DNA from: Progne subis subis
Taxonomy: Eukaryota > Chordata > Aves > Passeriformes > Hirundinidae
NCBI GenBank assembly: GCA_022316685.1
Contig: JAKJHU010000063.1
Coordinates: 248,001 to 312,000, forward strand
Direction: 5' to 3'
DNA: 64,000 nt
Below the pieces are notes generated by a model. It was not told where the DNA came from. It did not search any database and saw only the letters and a program-made list of their open reading frames with translations. Position numbers and translations under genes: made by a program. Shown piece after piece: positions 57,436-64,000 of this stretch. Each line of letters starts with the position of its first letter. The stretch's first letter is position 1.

Positions 57436-60400
57436 AATACAAACTAATATTATAAGGGATATTATCTGTACCTACAAGTTTTGTCTTTACTGTCATATAG
57501 CTACAAAATAAAGACAATTCAGGCCATTACTATAATTGTCACCCACCTTACATTTTCAAAAGCACTGGAGGTCATTGCTGGGTATTACTGTAGAGGGACA
57601 TGTTGTCCTCTGAAAATAGTAGTGATCAGCAGACCAAGAGCTTTTGAAAGTACCCACCAGCTTTCTGCTCTGTGTAGTGCTCTGCCTGCCCGCATTATTA
57701 AGTGGAAATAATTATTTTGAAATTTCCATTTTTAGAAGAAGACATCCTTCCTTGCCTATTATTCAGCTAAACCACCTCATATATCAGTGCAAAAGAGAAA
57801 TATGGGCAGCAAGTCTGGATAATTCCCTGTGCTGTGTGTTGAGTTCCCAGAATCAGGTCAGCTGGAGCTTCAGTGCTTATATTTTGTGGCTGATTATGGA
57901 TATCAGTTTCTCAAAATGCTTCATCATTGCTGAAATTAACATTTTATAGTAAAAAATGTTCTCATTTCTTTTCATATCTTTCAGCCAACATGGTTTCATC
58001 ACTATTACTACTTGCTTTTTATGCAAAAAATATTGAATCTTGGGTCTCAGTTTTTACTTTTTTCTTCCTGAACGTACTAGATGAAACTGCTTGGGAATAA
58101 TACTTTAGCCTTAAAGATGAATCAGCTTATATTGTTATTAGAAAGAATGCCAGGACAAAATCAACTTGATTTTCATAATATTTCCATTGAAGCGGATAAG
58201 GAGATTTTTCAGCTCTTTTGGGTTTTGACAATTTGAAAAAAGGAAACATATAGTTGTAAAAGGTGTATTTAGGGATTTCTGGGCAGACCTAAACCTGAAA
58301 TGTAAAATTCCATATCATGACTGTTAAGATGTTCTCTGCAGGCATGTTTTTATTTCCATAACTTGAAGGTTATCACCTACTTAAGAGTATATATGTTTTC
58401 CTAATTCTAAGTATGAATAACCATAATAAATCCAAATGAAATGGTTCAAGAAAAGTAACAACTCTGAATGTTTTTCTCCAAAAAAATAATTTAAAAAAAA
58501 ATTAAGTATCATGATGTATTACCTTGAATTGTTTCTCTCTGAAGAAAGGTTTTGTTTTGTGTACTCCCCCAACTCCACACAAGTCAAGCCTTGGTGTATG
58601 CCAGCAAATTCAGTCTTTCCTCCAGGTGTGGGGGGACCCTTGCAGATCATCCTGTCACTAGGCATCGGTGGAAAACCAAGGTCAGTGCTCCATAGCCTGG
58701 CTTGTCCATGGCAGCCTCACCACTGTCCACAGGGACATCTTTGTTTTGGTTCTTTGAAATACTTCTGGTGTAAACATGTAAAATAATACGGGTGGTGTAA
58801 AGCTTTGTTTTCCTAACTGAAAAAGCAATTCACTAAGAAGAAAATGGAGACATTTCTCAGGAGACTTGCGGCATTCAGTCTTCCAAAAAGATTCAGGGAC
58901 TTCATCCACAGAAAGTTTTCTTTCCTGTTTACCTTATTTTTGGGCAAAGATACCTCTCTTGCCTTGCCTACAGCCACTCTCATGTTGCTTCTAAGATTGA
59001 TGAGTCAACCTCATGTGCATAATATTAATTCACAGATTCTTACAAAAAAGATCAGTGTCATTCCAGAAAAGGGACAGTGTCAGAAAATGACTTACTAAAA
59101 ATCATCAACGCGAATTCATCCTGATGGGTTCATGACTTCTTAAATCCATGTTTTTCATGTGGTGTAAAATGATACGGGACACAAGGATTTGATATATGAT
59201 GGAGACACCTGACACAAGTACAGAGATCTCTCTATGGCCTGGCCTTCAAAAAAATGCCATCGAGAGGGAATATATTATTCATGTGGAGAGGGCTTTTCAT
59301 AGTCTTAACTTCAAGTTGCTCATGTGGATTATGCTCTCTAAAATAGTGAGAAAAGTACTGAAACATTAAATGTAATGCTATGTGTAGGTTTTGGAGCTAT
59401 ATGGGTGTTCTCAGTACAGCTTTATGAGGTGTGTAAGGGATTGGGGAGAAAGGCAGCAGGTGTAGGTCAGAATTACTCTCCGTCTGTACATCTGTCAAGT
59501 GTCAGCATTGTGAGTTCTCCTCACTCACTGATCAGTCCTTAGGGATTCGTGGTCCCAGCGACACTTGTGAGGGAGAGTCTCCTCAGGGATGACTCTCCTT
59601 CTGTACCTCCAGAGCTCAAGAACAGGGAGGGAGAAAGAGCTGCAGCAGCTGTGAGGGACCATGGGGTGGGGACCAGCAGGGGCATGGCAGTGACTCTGTG
59701 TGAGCATCCATGGAGTGACAGAAAGGAGGACAGGGCAGAGGGGAATGTGCCATAGCTCTCAGTGTGTGCGTGCACACCTCAGACACCAAAGAATCTCTCT
59801 GTGTAATTTGCTGCAACATGATTTAGATGTTTGTCCTTGGACTGGTTCCTGTTGTTATTAACTGGAAGAGCAGTCGGCTTCTCAGAATTTTGCCCAGGCT
59901 TCCTTTAATGTCCAAGTGATGTAATGAAGATGTAAAATTTAGTCTCAAATGCAGGTTTTGTGGCACTTAAAAATTTCTGAAATCCCTTTTTTTGTGTTGT
60001 AAAGCTAATCTCCCCATTGTGAACTCATGCAGGCATGATCTCACCTTTGGCTTAAAAATCATTGCATCTCGCCAAAGACTGTTGCTATTCTTCACCTTTT
60101 GAATATAATTTGATCTTCTCATGCAGCTCTAACAATAAGATTTTTTGATGGGCTGGACACAATCACAGAAAATAACAAGTTGGCACAAGGGAATATGAAA
60201 TGACTGATAATTTTGTGGAAAAAAATATGAGCACACGACCTCTGAGGCTGTAGGCCAGCAAATGTCCTTGCCTAAAGCCTATAAGCAAAACTGAGGCTTT
60301 CTAAAACATTTTTTATTTCCCTTCCTGCTGTTAATCTTCCAAAGTGCATTCCCATTTTTGCCTTTGCCAATTTTATTCTCGTTAAAGGATGTCATTGTCA

Positions 60401-60570
60401 TCAGAGATTTTCATGTGGCAGACTTGCTTCCAACTATTTGTTGAAGGGATACAAAAATGCCTTCTAGACCTCTCCCTTGTTTGCCTAATGCTTCCCTGTG
60501 CAGTTGAGAACCCAGGAGCTCCCCCAAATGCCAGCTTCATTACCATATCCCCAGCTAGCTTAAGCCTAAC
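57436..60570. other. Unique non-coding DNA
   Basis: No gene is recognised. 59440-59790 is GC-richer, with several overlapping frames on both strands, and contains an imperfect 18-bp direct repeat (ACTCTCCGTCTGTACATC at 59475-59492 and ACTCTCCTTCTGTACCTC at 59592-59609). GTGTGC/GCACAC form a small inverted repeat near 59762-59777. Confidence 0.7.
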
Positions 60571-60596
60571 TCATTACATGGCATCATTACATGGCA
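60571..60596. repeat. Perfect 13-bp tandem duplication
   Basis: TCATTACATGGCA occurs twice head-to-tail without mismatch (60571-60583 and 60584-60596), indicating a recent slippage duplication. Confidence 0.95.
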
Positions 60597-62512
60597 CTGC
60601 AGTCTACAATTCAAATGCAAGCCTTTAGCCCTTGGCATGTCACTGTTAGTAAGATCATCTCTTTCAAGGTAAAAAATAAAGCACTAAAGAGGCACTGTAA
60701 ATTTTTTAGGACATTATTTGTAACACAAAGGAATTGCTGTCACTTAGCAACTGCTGCTGACAATTATATTTTATGATCACAGGGTTTTAGCACTGTGGCT
60801 GGTACTTGTCTATACACTCCTGCTCCAAAAGAAAGTATCTTTGGGCATCTTGGGTTTGGGTATAAAAGCCACATCATTGCAGTGGCAGAGACTGCTTATC
60901 TCACCATGATAGAGCGTGTAAGGCCCTGATAAACTGAATAATACATCCAAGTTTGGGAGGAAAGTGTATTAATGGAGTAATGGATATAGTGATAGAGCTA
61001 TACACACTATTTATAAGTATGTGATGAACTACTGTGGTCATTACAACTCATGTTTCAAGTAAAGGTAAAAGATCCAGTGCAAAACCAGACAAAAATCCTT
61101 CTGCTCTTTCCCAGGAAGCCTCTCTTGTTTATCAACAGATGTTTCCCAGTGAAGGGCATAAGTTTGTCCTGATTATACTGATCATATTGATTGTATTTAA
61201 ACCGACTGCTTTGTATATCTCAGTTTTAAGAAAAATCACTTTAAAAAGTATAAGTCAATTCAAAATTTGCCTCTGCAATCTGGAGCCCAGGATGGAATTT
61301 ATAATGTTCCAACTTCCAGCCTGCTGGACTATTAGCATTAATTGCTTCCTGAGAATACTACAAACCAAGCATATTGAGATTTCTTTTCTCCTTAGTACAA
61401 CCCTAACACCATCATTATGGAAAGTTGATATAAATTTTGTTCTTCTATAGTCAGAATTGTAAAATACTTGAATTTGAATAAATGTATTGCAAACAATGTT
61501 CAGACTTCTAAACATCTTTAATATTCCACACATGTACAAATAATTTCCCCTTTTCTTTTTCCTGGTACTATAAAGCCTGAAACTGATGTGTAAGATAAAA
61601 ATTGTCATGTAACTCTTCCACACTGATGTTAACTTTACAGATTTGTGAGGATGTGCTTAAATTTTCATCTAAAGTTGTTACATAAACCAGAATCAAAACA
61701 TTATCACTCAAGTACATTATCTTTCCTATTACATTGTACAGATATGGCTGAGAAGATAGGAAGAAAATGCCATTGTTTTGTGCAAAATAAAAGAAGTGGC
61801 TATTGTAGTGCTGATGCATTTTATATAGATTTCTGTTTGGTTTTTCTTCCCTTAAATATCCATTTTTCCATCCATATAGGCGGTGAGGTGGAACTTGATG
61901 TCCCAAAACTGACATTCCCTTTAGTGAAGAAATCACTTTTTTGTCCATTTACACTCTCAGCAAGAAATGACTGAAAGCTCAGTCATTCAAATGCACCATG
62001 TAGGGTCTGAAGTTCAATGCTGATGATAAGAAAGGTAATTAATAGTACTACTGCAATCATTATAATGTCTGATTTTTACAAATTCACTTGTGACTTTAAT
62101 AATCTTGAAGGTATTACAGTCACTTTTATGTACATGTATGGCTTAAGAATAAAGCTGCTGATAATATTTGATTCTTGTTTTACTAAATGAAAATATGGTC
62201 TAATTAAAGAAATTTCTAAGAAATTCTGCTTCCCTTTAAGAAGAATTCAGGACAAAACCCAGGGGTTTGTCTACAAAATCTACACTTATCATTTCCATAC
62301 CCAATCTCTGGAATTTCAGAGCTGCTATAATATTTTTCTATTCATTGTGCTATAATCCACACAATGCTTCGGAGACAATGGAAATGTTAGTAACCATGAC
62401 TGAGATGTTGATTTGCAAGTTTGGCAGGAGTTTTAGTGTGCTGTTGTATATCTGTACGTCTGCTCTAGATGGTACAGCTAAGGAAATTAATGAATTTATA
62501 ATTACATTTCTA
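60597..62512. other. Unique AT-rich non-coding DNA
   Basis: No gene is recognised. A 138-codon plus frame (61034-61450) and minus frames of 122 and 126 codons (61255-61623, 61568-61948) overlap one another or a plus frame and lack any domain; their composition is that of translated AT-rich DNA. Confidence 0.7.
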
Positions 62513-62515
62513 GAA

Positions 62516-62569
62516 GCTAACTGCAGCCATGGGAAGGAACCAACCTGGGCAGATGGAGCACTTGCAGGT
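62516..62569 (+). other. Exon-like interval, 54 nt
   Basis: The acceptor is TTTATAATTACATTTCTAG and the donor is GCAG|GTAATA. Two frames are open: KLTAAMGRNQPGQMEHLQ and ANCSHGKEPTWADGALA. The second forms the C-terminal part of a 103-codon open frame from 62267. Neither is recognised. This is a weak candidate only. Confidence 0.12.
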
Positions 62570-64000
62570 AATACTTAATGCAGTCACTTCCCCAAACCTT
62601 TCTCAATCAATTGTATCTTCAATTCCCTGCAATGTCCAATGCAGCTCATATTGAACACTGCAGGGGCAATCCAAACAGAAATATTTCAGCATCTCTTTAG
62701 GAAGAGGTGGATCCTCAGCAGGAGTCTGCTTTCTCCTGATCTGCACTCTCAGGGTCTACATCCCAAACCCAGTGATTATATTTGGTTTATAGCATTGTTG
62801 AACGCTGAGGAGGCAGAGGCACCTGGGTGTTTCACAAAAGCAGTCCCTTGCTCTCTTTTAGAAACTCTTCCAGAATTTTATTAACGCTTCTAAAATTAAA
62901 ACAAATCTACTGGAGCAGGTCTCTGGAGGTGGCTGATTCAGCCCTCTGAATTGTGAGAACCCCATTTTGTTGTGATAAGTTTGTTGGATAGATTAATGGT
63001 ACAGATTGGTCAGTCTACTATCGATTTATCCTATCAATCTAAATTTCCTACTGGTTGGACTGAAGTGGACTTGTGTGAGTGCTCTGTTGCAGTGAGAATA
63101 GATATTTCTAATAATCTGCAACATTTTGTTTCTAGCTGACGCGCCAATTGTCACATATTCCCTGTGGAGTATGTTTGCCTTTTCCAAACATTTGTATAGT
63201 ATCCAAATTTATTTTGTATTCTGAGATTTGTACAAAATCGTTATTTATTGTTAACAGGTTAGGAACAAAATCTTTTATTTCCATGTAAAAAAGGAAACAG
63301 CACTTTTGGAGAAGTAAAGTATTGTATGGGGAAAAGAGGAGACTTTGATTTGTTTTTTTAGCATTGTTAGATAACCATCTGTAAATAAACTAAGTCAAAC
63401 TTGAGAACATGGATTGAGAACAGGGTGCTCTTAATCCAATTGTAAAAAGACTTTCGCTAATAACACTTTGACATTAATTTAACAGGGGAATTTAGAGTGA
63501 GTCCCCTATAGCTGTGGGATTGATTGAAATAGTTTCCCCTGAAGCATGAAGCACGTCTCAAGCCACTTTATAAGTAAGAGGTTCTGAATTCTGAACATAA
63601 AATACTCTTTATCAAAACAAAAGTCAGTGGCAAATCCATGGTACTTTTCCAGCTTTAACTTCTGCTACAGTTGTATTAAGTTTTTTTTGCCTTGCAAAGA
63701 GGTTTTTTTTCTGTTAAAATAAAAAAGACATAGTAATATCACAAACACCTGCACTGATTCAGCTGAGCGAGGCATAAAACTTCTGAAGTCAGGCATTGAT
63801 TGTCAATTGCAGTGTTACTTCTATCAAAATAACAATCATTTTTGTTTAGTAGTTTCTTTGGTTAAGTGCACAAAACAGCAACTTCGTAGGCCCTATACCA
63901 CTCTCCCTCCAAAACTCTTTGAGGAAAACTACAGCAAATTTTGGGTTTCTATACTTGCATTAATAAAGATCCATAGTTCCTGCAAAGAAAAGACCAATCT
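62570..64000. other. Unique AT-rich non-coding DNA to the window end
   Basis: No gene, RNA or repeat family is recognised. An 81-codon frame (62639-62884) has no domain. Confidence 0.75.

Noticed and set aside
59475..59609. Imperfect 18-bp direct repeat as a mobile-element signature
   Set aside because: Two mismatched copies 117 bp apart without termini or coding content; more likely a chance match or old local duplication.
61034..61948. Overlapping plus and minus frames of 122-138 codons
   Set aside because: They overlap one another or an opposing frame and none shows a family; mutual overlap on both strands argues against coding.
1..64000. CpG-island promoters, tRNA or rRNA genes, CRISPR arrays, endogenous retrovirus LTRs or proteins
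   Set aside because: Looked for and not seen: no CpG-dense stretch, no cloverleaf with A/B boxes recognised, no regularly spaced repeats, no paired long terminal repeats or reverse-transcriptase motifs.

Overview
The window looks like ordinary non-coding DNA from a bird, either a gene desert or the inside of a very long intron. Three things point this way. The sequence is AT-rich throughout, with no CpG-island promoter. No stretch reads as a recognisable protein on either strand. The one clear transposon, at about 2902-3172, matches the 3' end of the CR1 LINE in the form typical of birds. CR1 also occurs in crocodilians and turtles, so another sauropsid is not excluded. Nothing bacterial, plasmid or phage-like is present: there are no dense ORFs, operons, Shine-Dalgarno sites or CRISPR array.

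Layout. 1-2.9 kb is unique AT-rich DNA. 2.9-3.2 kb holds the minus-oriented CR1 fragment, and 4.07-4.13 kb a possible second, very decayed one. 7.8-14 kb has homeobox/SOX-like motif clusters, two plausible plus-strand splice-site-bounded intervals (8508-8564 and 13940-14002), an AATAAA signal followed by an A-rich stretch near 9.2 kb, an A26 tract and a GC-rich island (9.44-9.82 kb). 14-28 kb is mostly featureless, with small tandem duplications and an octamer-containing block near 26.4 kb. 28.2-28.7 kb holds a cluster of TCF/LEF-type motifs, including a 16-bp palindrome. 32.1-32.3 kb holds paired E-boxes around a TEAD-type site. 33.9 kb has a T14/G15 homopolymer junction. 36-42 kb has a 71-bp-period duplication, a 9-bp perfect hairpin, two minus-strand exon-like intervals in compatible phase, and long pyrimidine tracts. 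48.5-49.6 kb carries the longest open frame by a wide margin (317 codons from its ATG, 334 stop-to-stop), with no recognised family. 50-64 kb is again mostly unique DNA, with a likely second CR1 remnant near 55.4 kb, a T25 tract and short tandem duplications.

No confirmed gene is annotated. The exon-like intervals, motif clusters and the long open frame are hypotheses that need alignment or RNA evidence. No previously undescribed biological system can be demonstrated here. The items best worth checking are the 48.6-49.55 kb open frame, the 28.3-28.6 kb TCF/LEF cluster, and the exon-like pair at 38.15 and 41.59 kb.
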